This document shows, piece after piece, positions 34,885 through 43,462 of a DNA stretch of 62,655 bases. The notes under the pieces are model-generated. The model did not search any database. It saw nothing but the letters and a program-made list of their open reading frames with translations, and was not told where the DNA came from. The stretch spans positions 1 to 62,655 of the forward strand of contig CAIYPP010000099.1 of assembly GCA_903928115.1 (NCBI GenBank), given 5' to 3'. Position 1 is the stretch's first letter, and every line of letters starts with the position of its first letter. The stretch is from an uncultured Planctomycetota bacterium (GTDB lineage Bacteria > Planctomycetota > UBA1135 > GCA-002686595). The translations under genes and the position numbers were made by a program.

Positions 34885-36174
34885 TCAGTAGAGCAGCGCC
34901 CGCGAGCGAGCCGCGGCGAAGCTCGCGAGGTCCGCGCTCCACACCTGCTCGATCTCCTCGACCGTGGCACCGGCGCGCAGCTGCTCCAAGAGTCGTGTCG
35001 AACCCCAGTGCTTGCCGATGGCGGTCTCGTCCGCGAGTTCGAGACGATCGGGATAGATCTGACGCAGGGTGACGAGGAGCGCGATCGCCGTGCGCAGCGG
35101 CTCGAAAGCGCGCGGATCCTCGAGCACGAGGCGCACGCCGCGCAGATGCTTGTCCTTGTACTTGCCATAGAACGGCTTGCACGCGGTGGGCTGGAAGTGA
35201 ACTCCCGGGAGCGAGTAGCGCTCGAGCTCGGCCGCGAGCATGTAGCCGTCGATCCACTCGGCCGCGATCAACTCGAAGGGCAGGGTCGTGCCGACGCCGT
35301 CGCTGGTGTTCGTCGTGGAAGTGGCCACCATTCCGGTCGTCACATAGAGCTGGGCCGCGATGGTGCGCGGAATGTGCGGCGAGGTCGTGGTCCAGCGCAG
35401 CCCTGTTTCGTCCCACGTCATCTCGCGCCGCCAGCCGCGCATGGGAACGACCACGAGCTCGCAGCCGAGCGCGAGCTCCGCGTTGTAGAAGCGCGCGACC
35501 TCACCGACGGTCATCCCGTGGGTGACGGGCAGCGGCCCCCAGCCGATGAAGCTCTTGAAGCGTTCTTCGACCATGCCTCCCTCGAAGCGCGTTCCGCCGA
35601 TCGGATTGGGCCGGTCGAGCACGATCAGCGGCTTCTTCGCCGCCGCGCAGGCCTTCATCACCTCGCCCAGCGTCGAGACGTACGTGTACGTGCGCGAGCC
35701 GATGTCCTGAATGTCGAAGACGAGGGCGTCGAGCTGCGCGAGCGACTCGGCGGTCGGCGCCTTGCGCGAACCGTAGAGGCTCTGCACGGGTAGCCCGCTC
35801 AGGGCATCGCGTTCGTCGCCCACCGAGTCTCCCGCCGCCGCGTCGCCGCGGATGCCGTGCTCCGGTCCGTAGAGCTGCACGAGCTTCAGTCGCTCGTCCG
35901 CAGCCATTCGATCCGCGGTCGGCACGAGGTCTCCATCGACGCCCGAGGGATTCGTCACGAGCCCGAGCTTCTTCCCGGCGAGAGACAGTGCCCAGGGGCT
36001 GTTCGCTTCGAGCAGCACCTCGACGCCGAGCTGCACGCGCGAGATCGAAGGCGCCGCGCTCTCCACCGGCTCGCTTTCCTTCTCCATCGGCGGCTCGGCC
36101 TTGGGCGCAGCGGGTTCGCTCCAGCAGCCGACGAGGAACGTGAGGGCGACGAGCAGCGCGGAGACGGGCTTCAT
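34885..36174 (-). CDS. namZ: Exo-beta-N-acetylmuramidase NamZ-like lipoprotein (DUF1343)
   Basis: A 429-residue DUF1343 (GH171) protein; the characterised member NamZ releases MurNAc from the non-reducing ends of peptidoglycan chains. The N-terminus MKPVSALLVALTFLVGCWSE has a lipobox with Cys17, so it is probably a lipoprotein. Family motifs are GKKLGLVTNPSGVDGDLVPT, KLVQLYGPEHGIRGDAAAGD, VFDIQDIGSRTYTYVSTLGE and LDRPNPIGG. It lies next to nagB and the epimerase on the opposite strand, which fits a peptidoglycan amino-sugar theme. A Ser/Glu/Pro-rich linker follows the lipidated Cys. Confidence 0.9.
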   Translation of the reverse strand: MKPVSALLVALTFLVGCWSEPAAPKAEPPMEKESEPVESAAPSISRVQLGVEVLLEANSPWALSLAGKKLGLVTNPSGVDGDLVPTADRMAADERLKLVQLYGPEHGIRGDAAAGDSVGDERDALSGLPVQSLYGSRKAPTAESLAQLDALVFDIQDIGSRTYTYVSTLGEVMKACAAAKKPLIVLDRPNPIGGTRFEGGMVEERFKSFIGWGPLPVTHGMTVGEVARFYNAELALGCELVVVPMRGWRREMTWDETGLRWTTTSPHIPRTIAAQLYVTTGMVATSTTNTSDGVGTTLPFELIAAEWIDGYMLAAELERYSLPGVHFQPTACKPFYGKYKDKHLRGVRLVLEDPRAFEPLRTAIALLVTLRQIYPDRLELADETAIGKHWGSTRLLEQLRAGATVEEIEQVWSADLASFAAARSRALLY

Positions 36175-36212
36175 GCACGCAGCTTGTAGCGAGCGCCATC
36201 GCCGCACGAAAG

Positions 36213-36250
36213 CACCTCGGCCGCCACCCTCGCGGATGACGGCCGAGGTG
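36213..36250 (-). terminator. Hairpin downstream of the secreted protein gene at 36270
   Basis: CACCTCGGCCG (36213-36223) pairs perfectly with CGGCCGAGGTG (36240-36250) over a 16-nt loop. On the minus strand it follows the 36270-37484 stop by 20 bp and is followed by CTTTCG. A short T-run makes it a moderate terminator candidate. Confidence 0.5.
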
Positions 36251-36269
36251 GCTCGTCTCGCTGCACCGA

Positions 36270-37484
36270 TCAGAAGTTCAGGTTGATCATGTGGTCGCTG
36301 CGGAAGGGGCGGTTGCGCGTCGCGAGCCCGTTGGGCAGCGTCACCGAGTTGCACTGGTCGACGAAGACCGGCGAGAGCGGGGCCTGCGGCGTCGTCGCGT
36401 TGAACGAGAAGGCGGGGAAGCCACCGGCGGTCGTGACGCCGAAGTAGTACTCGCTGCGGCCGACGCCCGTGCAGTCGACGAAGGTGGCCTCGTTGCTGTT
36501 CCAGCGCACCTCTTCGACGCCGGGGAACACCGAGGGGTTCGTCCACTGGCCGATCGGGAAGGAGCGGAACGGATCGCTGCCGGGGAAGGGCGTCACCGTC
36601 GTGCCGTTCGCGCCGAAGGCCATGAGCATGCCTTCGTAGTAGTTGGCGGGGCCGGCGCTGCACATGCAGGTCATGTTGAGCGGCGAGATCGTGGCGTTGA
36701 GCACCTGCTCCTCCGAGCCGCAGCGCGCCGGGAGCGCGGTGGCATCCCAGCGACGCAGGCTCTCCGAAGAGTTGCTGCCGCTCTCGATCGTGAGACCGGC
36801 GCCGGGGACGAACCCCGCGGCGGGGCCGACGAAGGTGAACGCCTGACCGGGGTGGAACGTGCCGGCGCGCGGGTAGCCCGGCGCGTGGTCGACCGCGTCG
36901 CAGCCGTGGTGGAGCATCCACGCGCGGCGCCACGTCGAGGTCGAGCAGTCGAAGGCGTAGTCGATGTAGCCCGTGACGCGCATCACCGGCGTCGCGCTCG
37001 AGATGCAGCCCGGCGTGCCGCACGCCGTCGCGCCGTTCTGCGAGACGATGCGCAGGTCGCCGTTCACGAGGTAGCGCCACACTTGCAGCGGCGCGCCCGA
37101 GTTCTGGCCTTCGAGCCACGTGCGGGCGTAGGAGAGGTGCAGGTTGCCGTCCCACACGACGGTCATGCCGTTCAGGATCCGCACGCGCGAGCCGTACCAC
37201 GCGCAGGACGAGACGCCCGCGGTGTTGAGGTTCATCTGCGTCAGGTTGCCCCACTGCACCGTGTAGGTCGCCGTCGAGCCGACTTGGCAGTTGTTCCAGC
37301 AGATGCCGAGCGACTGGTGCTGGAAGTTCTTCTGCGGCACCACGGTCTGAGCCGGGCCGCAGGGGATCGTGTTGTCGAGGTTGTCGAGCTGCAGGCACTG
37401 GGCCGCGGCGGGCAGGGAGAGCGCGCTGGCGAGGCCGAGGGCGAGACCGACGTTCGAGGCGAGGCGGGCGAAGAGGGACTTCAT
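36270..37484 (-). CDS. Secreted protein of unknown function
   Basis: A 404-residue exported protein. ATG 37484 was chosen because MKSLFARLASNVGLALGLAS-ALSLPAAAQ is a signal peptide; the frame runs 29 codons further upstream without one. The mature part is beta-rich, with about a dozen cysteines (for example SLGICWNNCQVGS, ATACGTPGCISSATP and NMTCMCSAGPANYYEG), suggesting disulfide bonds in the periplasm or outside. GMTVVWDGNLHLSYARTWLE and VMRVTGYIDYAFDCSTSTWR show no known motif. It is followed by a hairpin terminator. Confidence 0.7.
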   Translation of the reverse strand: MKSLFARLASNVGLALGLASALSLPAAAQCLQLDNLDNTIPCGPAQTVVPQKNFQHQSLGICWNNCQVGSTATYTVQWGNLTQMNLNTAGVSSCAWYGSRVRILNGMTVVWDGNLHLSYARTWLEGQNSGAPLQVWRYLVNGDLRIVSQNGATACGTPGCISSATPVMRVTGYIDYAFDCSTSTWRRAWMLHHGCDAVDHAPGYPRAGTFHPGQAFTFVGPAAGFVPGAGLTIESGSNSSESLRRWDATALPARCGSEEQVLNATISPLNMTCMCSAGPANYYEGMLMAFGANGTTVTPFPGSDPFRSFPIGQWTNPSVFPGVEEVRWNSNEATFVDCTGVGRSEYYFGVTTAGGFPAFSFNATTPQAPLSPVFVDQCNSVTLPNGLATRNRPFRSDHMINLNF

Positions 37485-37606
37485 GGCAGGAGCTTTCGTT
37501 TCAGGAGGTTGGGAAGCGCGGACACCCCCCAAGTGCGCCTGCCGCCTACGGCTGGACAGCCGACCTCCCAAAACCGCTCTGCCCCTGTTCTAGGGGGCTT
37601 CCGGGC

Positions 37607-39448
37607 CTATCCGTCGAGCCGGTAGAGCCGATAGGCGCGCCCGCCGACCTCGCGGGGTGCCTCGTAGACGAGCTGGAGCGGCCCCACGCGGCGGTACTCC
37701 GCGGGGTTCTCGCTCATCAGGCCCAGAATCGCTCGCCCCTGAAGTCGGGGCAGGTCCGCGGGCAGGATTCCGCCGAGGTCGGTCGCGTTGCCCCCGACGA
37801 ACGCGCGGTTCACGAGCAGCCAGCGGCAGCGTTGCGAGCGCAGGTACGCCGCGAGCTGCTCCGGCGAGCCGCCGTACAGCGCGTCGCACAGCTCGCGGAT
37901 GCGCTCGCGACTGCGGCGCGTCTCGTACTTCGGTTGGTTCAGAATCGGTCGCCGCGCGAAGGCGAGCACCGCCGCGGACGTCGAGTAATCCGCCGCGACG
38001 GCCTCGCCCTGCGGCACGTTGGCCTCGACGAAGCGCAGCACGTGCGCGTTCTCCTGCGCGCTCGGAGGCAGCTGGTACCACGCGATCGGGTACTTCGAGG
38101 GCATGTAGACCTGATGCGCGCCGTGGGCCGCGACGGCGACGCAAGCGATGGCAGCGGCGATCTTTGCGGAGCGCAGGCGCGAGAGTGCGACTGCAGCGAG
38201 GATCGCACCCGAAAGCCCGAGCAACGGCGCGGTTCGCTCGACCATCCAGCTCGCGACGGCGCAGGCGAGCGCGAAGAGGAGCGCGACGGCCACGCGTCCA
38301 TCACCTTCGCCGCGGAGCCACGTCTTTCCTTCGAGCGCGACCGCGGCGATCAGCGCAATCAGCGCGCCCCACGCACCCGCGACCAGCGGTCCGAGCTCCG
38401 CCGTGCGGAACGGCCCCTGCCACAGGAGCCGCACATCGAAGTCCAGCGTGCGCGGATCCGCCGGTGGCTGGCCGAGGTGCGTGAGCTTGGCGAGCAGCAG
38501 CTTGAAGACGTGCGAATAGTCGTCGCCGCCGCCGAGTGATTGCGTCGCGAACTTCGAGAGCGCGAAGAGCAGCGCCAGCGCCGCGATTCCGTGCAGCGCG
38601 AGCTTGCCGCGCGTCGGGGTCGTCTTGCGTCCGATCCATGCCGCCCACAAGAGCGCATAGCCGATCAGCATCGGTAGCGAGAGCACGAACAGCTTCGAGC
38701 GCAGCACGGGGAATGCGAGGGAGACAATCGCAGCCGTCGCCAGCACGAGCCACGCCCGCGCCGCGCCCATCGGATTCCCGCCGCTGCGCAGGAACCACGC
38801 GAAGAGCGCGACGGCTTCGATCAGAAGAATGAACAGCGCCGCGTGCCAGAACGCAGCGGACGCCGCGAGCGTGACTCCTGCGAGCACGAAGTCGCGCGCC
38901 GATCTCGTGCGCGCCGCTCGCAGCGCGAGCCACAGGTGCGCCGCGATCCACGGGAACGCGAAGTCCTCGCGGATGAACACGAAACCGAGCGTTCGGTAGT
39001 CGACCAGCATCGCGGCCCACAGCCACGCCGCCACCGCGGCCCACTCGACGCGCCGCGACAGCTCCCAAGCCGCGCCGAACACGCCGATCACGACCAGCGA
39101 AGCCCACAGACCCATCACCCAAACCGCGGTGCGATGCAGCGGCAAGGCTTTGCCCGTCGCGAGCCATGCCCACGCGACGACGTACTCCTGTCCAACGGTC
39201 TCGATCGCGGCGATGTCCGTGATCTCGGGCCACTCGACGTTCGGATCCGCGCGTAGATCGGCGGGTGCCACGCCCCCGGCGTCGGCGATGCGCTCGGTCA
39301 CGTAGTAGAGAAACGCGGGGTCCGTGCGCAGAAGCGCGGCTGCGCCGCCGGAGCGGAAGCCGGGATCGCGCAGCGCGAAATGGATGCGCGAGGTCGCGGA
39401 CACTGCGAAGGCGAGCACCAGCGCGAGCGCGCCGAGCCACCAACGCAT
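37607..39448 (-). CDS. GT-C type membrane glycosyltransferase, STT3-like
   Basis: A 613-residue membrane protein with about twelve hydrophobic segments. ATG 39448 gives MRWWLGALALVLAFAVSATS. The first periplasmic loop holds LRTDPAFLYYVTERIADAGG and DPNVEWPEITDIAAIETVGQ, which resembles the acidic first loop of STT3 oligosaccharyltransferases. A C-terminal soluble part (DYSTSAAVLAFARRPILNQP and following) resembles the STT3 globular domain. The WWDYG-type motif is not obvious, so acceptor and donor are unknown. It lies 29 bp downstream of another GT-C gene on the same strand, probably one operon. Confidence 0.65.
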   Translation of the reverse strand: MRWWLGALALVLAFAVSATSRIHFALRDPGFRSGGAAALLRTDPAFLYYVTERIADAGGVAPADLRADPNVEWPEITDIAAIETVGQEYVVAWAWLATGKALPLHRTAVWVMGLWASLVVIGVFGAAWELSRRVEWAAVAAWLWAAMLVDYRTLGFVFIREDFAFPWIAAHLWLALRAARTRSARDFVLAGVTLAASAAFWHAALFILLIEAVALFAWFLRSGGNPMGAARAWLVLATAAIVSLAFPVLRSKLFVLSLPMLIGYALLWAAWIGRKTTPTRGKLALHGIAALALLFALSKFATQSLGGGDDYSHVFKLLLAKLTHLGQPPADPRTLDFDVRLLWQGPFRTAELGPLVAGAWGALIALIAAVALEGKTWLRGEGDGRVAVALLFALACAVASWMVERTAPLLGLSGAILAAVALSRLRSAKIAAAIACVAVAAHGAHQVYMPSKYPIAWYQLPPSAQENAHVLRFVEANVPQGEAVAADYSTSAAVLAFARRPILNQPKYETRRSRERIRELCDALYGGSPEQLAAYLRSQRCRWLLVNRAFVGGNATDLGGILPADLPRLQGRAILGLMSENPAEYRRVGPLQLVYEAPREVGGRAYRLYRLDG

Positions 39449-39477
39449 GCGACCCGTCCCGCCAGTCGCCGCGTCGC

Positions 39478-41223
39478 TCAAGGACGACGCTCCAAGAGTG
39501 CGATGGCGTGCCGCGTCCCCGGCTCGAACGGCCTCTCCTTCGGGTCGATGCTCCACAGCTTCACGGGACGATACCGCGCACGAACCCACGAGTAGAGCTG
39601 CACCCCGTAGTCCTTGCCGAAGAACGGAACGCCGTACTCGCTGGTGTCGCGGTGCAAGAGCACGATCGCGTCCGGCGGCGAGGCCTTCAGCGCGTCGAGC
39701 ATCGCCTCTTCACCGAACATCGCCACCTCGGGTGGCATGTAGTTGAAGAACGACGTCGGTGTGCGCCGCCGCGCCGCGTAGTTGATGAGTGCGCCTTCCG
39801 GCAGGACGAGCACGGTCCCTTGCTCGGGGCAGCGCTCGGCGACCATGTCGATCGCTTCCTGAAGGAATGTCGCGCGCGGGCTGGTCACTAGCCGATCGCC
39901 CCCGCGGCCGAGCTCGACCGTGTTCATGCGTCGCGCGGCGGCCATCGGAAACACGTGCCCCGCGATGAGGGCGGCGAGGAGCGGCGTCGTGGCGGCTCGC
40001 AGTGCCGTGCGCGACTGCGGAAAGCGCGACGGCAGCCAGCCCAAGAGCGCCACGACGAGCAGCACGAGCGCGGGTGCTGCGAGTGCGAAGCCATAGAACT
40101 CGACGCGTCCGTTGAGCGCCATGCGCAGCATCAGGAGCAGTGCGAAGGCACTCCACACGGCGGGCAGCGCGCCTTGTTGCGGGAGTCCACGGCGACGCCA
40201 CGCGAACACGAGCGCGGCGAGCGCGAAGAGCGAGAGCGGATAGAGCGCATCGTTCCACGGAAGCGCGGCGAATGCCGCGACGACGATGACACTTGCGAAG
40301 ACGGCGCCGAGCAGCGCGCCCTTGCGCAGCGCGAGCCAAGCGACGAGAGCGATCACTGTGATCGACCCCACCGACCAGAGCGCGATGCGTCCGAGGTGGA
40401 AGTCCAGCGGCTCGAGCCCCATCGAGTAGCGATAGAGCGGAAAGTCGGAGGTGCGCGAGTCGAGGGCGTGCGGCCAAGCGCCGAGCACTCCCATCAGCGC
40501 CCCGCGCGCCGGAAGCGCGCTCGCGAGCAACACCCACGCCGCAATCACGGGAACCAGCGCGAGGACGAGCGCCAGCGCGCCATGCTTCGCCCGCTCTTTC
40601 CCCGACACGGGCGATCCGAGGAGCGCGACCAGACACGCTCCGCCGAGCGCCACCGTGAACTCGAGCTTGGTCAGGAACACGAGCCCAAGGCCGAGACCGA
40701 TCCACGCAGCGCGCCCGAGCGAGGGCCGCTCCAGCCAGCGCGCCACCGCCGTGAGCGTCCCCAGCGACAAGAGGAAACCCAGCGGCATTTCCTGCGAATA
40801 CGGCCAGATGAAGTTGTAGTTCCCGCCGCCCTTGTGGAGTCCGAACGCGCACAGCACGGTGAACGCGATGCACGCGCCCGTCGCCGCGAAGCGATCCGAG
40901 AGCCGAACCGCAAAGCGATACAGCAGCGTCAGCGTGACGCAGAGCAGCGCGAAGTTGACGATCGCGATCGTGGTGAGGCTCGCCCCGCCCAGCTTCATCG
41001 CAACGCCGTGCAGGTACGGTGCGAGCGGGCCGGTGAAGTACGCGAGGTCGCGGTACAGCACATCGCCCTGCGAGATGCGCCACGCGACGTAGGCTTCCCC
41101 GCCGAAGTCGACGATCGGATCGGCCCACATGCGCCATGTCCACGCCGCCATCGCCGCCGCGACCAACGCGACGAGCGCAGGGCCAAGCCAGACTCCGCGC
41201 GAGGTTTGCGTGGTCGCCTCCAT
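39478..41223 (-). CDS. GT-C (GT39-like) membrane glycosyltransferase
   Basis: A 581-residue integral membrane protein starting MEATTQTSRGVWLGPALVAL, with roughly eleven to thirteen membrane segments. The first loop after TM1 (ADPIVDFGGEAYVAWRISQG, then DVLYRDLAYFTGPLAPYLHG) has the Asp/Glu layout and the YFTGPLAPY signature of the ArnT/PMT-like family, which transfers sugars from polyprenyl phosphate. The C-terminal soluble part starts with a hydrophilic region at about 430. The 110 bp before the gene at 41335 hold only a hairpin. Confidence 0.75.
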   Translation of the reverse strand: MEATTQTSRGVWLGPALVALVAAAMAAWTWRMWADPIVDFGGEAYVAWRISQGDVLYRDLAYFTGPLAPYLHGVAMKLGGASLTTIAIVNFALLCVTLTLLYRFAVRLSDRFAATGACIAFTVLCAFGLHKGGGNYNFIWPYSQEMPLGFLLSLGTLTAVARWLERPSLGRAAWIGLGLGLVFLTKLEFTVALGGACLVALLGSPVSGKERAKHGALALVLALVPVIAAWVLLASALPARGALMGVLGAWPHALDSRTSDFPLYRYSMGLEPLDFHLGRIALWSVGSITVIALVAWLALRKGALLGAVFASVIVVAAFAALPWNDALYPLSLFALAALVFAWRRRGLPQQGALPAVWSAFALLLMLRMALNGRVEFYGFALAAPALVLLVVALLGWLPSRFPQSRTALRAATTPLLAALIAGHVFPMAAARRMNTVELGRGGDRLVTSPRATFLQEAIDMVAERCPEQGTVLVLPEGALINYAARRRTPTSFFNYMPPEVAMFGEEAMLDALKASPPDAIVLLHRDTSEYGVPFFGKDYGVQLYSWVRARYRPVKLWSIDPKERPFEPGTRHAIALLERRP

Positions 41224-41268
41224 GGGAGGTCAGAGACTAACAGCGTGAGCGCTCGACGCGAGGTGACG

Positions 41269-41306
41269 AAACGGCGCCCCGTGAGCGCGGGACGGGCGCG
41301 CCGTTT
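41269..41306 (-). terminator. Hairpin downstream of the DUF952-cupin gene
   Basis: AAACGGCGC (41269-41277) pairs perfectly with GCGCCGTTT (41298-41306). On the minus strand it follows the stop of the 41335-42147 gene and precedes the start of the glycosyltransferase gene at 41223. No long T-run follows. Confidence 0.42.
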
Positions 41307-41334
41307 TCACGGGCGAACGAGCGCGTCGAACGCG

Positions 41335-42147
41335 TCAGGACTCTTGCGCCAGCCGCTCGAACAGCGCGCGGTGTTGGGGCCAGCGTGCCGTGAGCGCCGA
41401 TCGCGCGCCCAATTCCCAGGCGTTGAACTCGAACGGCGGCGCACACACGTTGGCGCCCATGGCGAAGGGCTCGCCGGGTGCGAGCTCTGCGGCCTGCCAC
41501 GCATCGCGCGGGACCGCCACGACGGGCTGTTCGCCGTGCGCGACGTCGAGACCGAGCCGATGCGTCGTCGCCGCTCCATCCGAATCGAGTACGTGCAGCA
41601 AAATGCTGCCGCGCTGCGCGATCCACAGCTCCGCGCCGTTGCGCACGCGATGGAAGGCCGCCGAGCGCCCCGGCGTGAGGAGCCAGAGACCGCAGGTACG
41701 GTGCGCGTCGCGCTGCGTCTCCACGAAGCGCGGTCCCTCGGGGTGGTCGAACCAGCGCTGGGACGCGAGCAGCGCGTCGAGCTCCGCCGCTTCGCGTGCG
41801 TCGTCCGCGGCGAGCTCGCTCGGCAGCGCATGACCGTCGTCGTGCGGCTTCAACGCATGGACGCGACGCAGCGCCGCGAGGGGCAGCGACCCGTACACGT
41901 GGGGGAAGCCTTCGCTCGCATTTGGCGGTGCTTCGACACGCGTCGGGCCGACGCTGCGCGCATCGAGCTCTAGGAGCGCGAGCTCGCCCGCGCCGCGGAA
42001 GTATCGCTGCAGCACGCCGGCGATCTGACCGCGAAAACAGCAGTGAACGAAGCCTTCGGTCGCGAGCGAGGCGGGACGCAGCGCGCCCGTCGAGCGTAGG
42101 TTGGCAGCCTCGGACGGCGAGCAAATGTGGAAGATGAATTCCGGCAT
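41335..42147 (-). CDS. DUF952 - cupin_5 (DUF985) fusion protein
   Basis: A 270-residue soluble protein made of two small families. Residues 1-105 match DUF952: MPEFIFHICSPSEAANLRST, then LATEGFVHCCFRGQI and GFPHVYGSLPLAALRRV. Residues 130-268 match the cupin_5 (DUF985) family: ASQRWFDHPEGPRFVETQRD, then FHRVRNGAELWIAQRGSILL and FAMGANVCAPPFEFNAWELG. Neither family has a settled function; the cupin half resembles sugar-binding or isomerase-type cupins. ATG 42147 is preferred over the longer upstream frame, which overlaps the oxidoreductase gene. Confidence 0.82.
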   Translation of the reverse strand: MPEFIFHICSPSEAANLRSTGALRPASLATEGFVHCCFRGQIAGVLQRYFRGAGELALLELDARSVGPTRVEAPPNASEGFPHVYGSLPLAALRRVHALKPHDDGHALPSELAADDAREAAELDALLASQRWFDHPEGPRFVETQRDAHRTCGLWLLTPGRSAAFHRVRNGAELWIAQRGSILLHVLDSDGAATTHRLGLDVAHGEQPVVAVPRDAWQAAELAPGEPFAMGANVCAPPFEFNAWELGARSALTARWPQHRALFERLAQES

Positions 42148-42161
42148 TCTACTTCTGGTAT

Positions 42162-43400
42162 CTAGCTCGCGAGCACCGCGCGCGCCGCGCGCAAGCCGGA
42201 GCCGAGAGCGCCGTGGATCGAAGACGTCTCGCGGTGATCGCCCGCGACGAACAGGCCGTTGTCGAGCTTGACCGCGCGCTCGACGGGCTCGAGCGCGGGC
42301 GGCGTCTGGTCCGGCTGCGCCCACGGGATGCGGTAGGTGCGAAGGTGGCGCCACGACTCGACGGTCGGCGAGTCGTACCAGCCCGCGAGCTCGTAGCGCA
42401 CGCGCGCGAGCAGCGCCGCGTCGTTTTCGTCGGGCACGCCGAGCACCGTGACGCTGATGAGCGAGCGTCCTTCCGGCGCATAGCCCGGCGCGACGTCGCT
42501 CGGCACGCACAGCGAGTTCACGCAGCCACCATCGGCGTTCAGCACGAGCTTGGGCCCCTCGACCGGCGAGCTAGGTGCGTCGAAATAGAGCGTGGTGCAG
42601 CCACGCGCGCGCGGCGCCGCGATCGAGCCGAGCAGCCTCGCTGCAACGTCGCCTTCCGTCGCCACGACCACCGCGCTCGCGCGGAGCTTCTCGCTACTCG
42701 CGAGCGTCACTTCGTGGCGCGCCACCGAGCGAACCTCACAGCCTGTGCGCAGCACGCTCGACGGCAGTCGCGCCGCGAGCTGATCCGACAGCTTGCCCAT
42801 GCCGCCCGCGGGCAGGCAGGTGTCTCCCTGCGCCATCATGCGGAACACGAACTCCAGCATCCGGCTCGAGGTCTGAAGGTCGCGCCCGAGGAAGATCCCG
42901 CCGAGGAACGGCTCGAAGAAGCGCCGGACCATCGCATCCGAGAAGCCGAGCGCGCGCAGCGCCTCGCGCGTCGTCGTCTCCTTGCGTGCGAAGAGCTCTT
43001 CGAGGGTGCCGTCGAGCGCGCGGCGGCGAAGCTCCAGCACGCGCCCCTTGTCCATCAGCGATCCGATGGGATTGCCGAAGCCGCCGAGCGCTTCGCGCGT
43101 CGCGCGGTAGGGATCTGCGACCAGATGCAGCTCGCCGTGGAAGCGCACGAACGAGCCCGGGAAAAACGGGTGCAGGTCGAGCGCCTTCAGGTCGAGCTGC
43201 TCGCGCGCATGCGGATACGCGTCGAGCAAGACCTGAAAGCCGCGATCGAGCCGGAAGCCCTCGCAGTCGTCCGTGCGCACGCGCCCGCCCGCGCGATCGG
43301 ACTTTTCCAGCAACACGACTTCGCGCCCGGCCTCGGTCAGCGCGCGTGCACACGCGAGTCCCGCGAGACCCGCGCCGACTACGATCACTCTTTCGCTCAT
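42162..43400 (-). CDS. FAD-dependent amine oxidase / protoporphyrinogen oxidase-like protein
   Basis: A 412-residue flavoprotein. ATG 43400 gives MSERVIVVGAGLAGLACARA, the dinucleotide-binding GxGxxG motif, with Glu at the end of the second strand (VVLLEKSDRAGGRVRTDDCE), the amine-oxidase family start. The C-terminal FAD-contact motif is GLFVAGDHRETSSIHGALGS. The protein resembles the phytoene desaturase/HemG-like group; the substrate cannot be read from the sequence. It is divergent from the exported methyltransferase gene, with 62 bp between starts. Its frame continues upstream of the chosen start without similarity. Confidence 0.82.
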   Translation of the reverse strand: MSERVIVVGAGLAGLACARALTEAGREVVLLEKSDRAGGRVRTDDCEGFRLDRGFQVLLDAYPHAREQLDLKALDLHPFFPGSFVRFHGELHLVADPYRATREALGGFGNPIGSLMDKGRVLELRRRALDGTLEELFARKETTTREALRALGFSDAMVRRFFEPFLGGIFLGRDLQTSSRMLEFVFRMMAQGDTCLPAGGMGKLSDQLAARLPSSVLRTGCEVRSVARHEVTLASSEKLRASAVVVATEGDVAARLLGSIAAPRARGCTTLYFDAPSSPVEGPKLVLNADGGCVNSLCVPSDVAPGYAPEGRSLISVTVLGVPDENDAALLARVRYELAGWYDSPTVESWRHLRTYRIPWAQPDQTPPALEPVERAVKLDNGLFVAGDHRETSSIHGALGSGLRAARAVLAS

Positions 43401-43462
43401 CGTGCGCAGTGTACGAAAACGCCCACGTTGCAACGCACGTGCGACGTGTGCAGGATTGCCGC

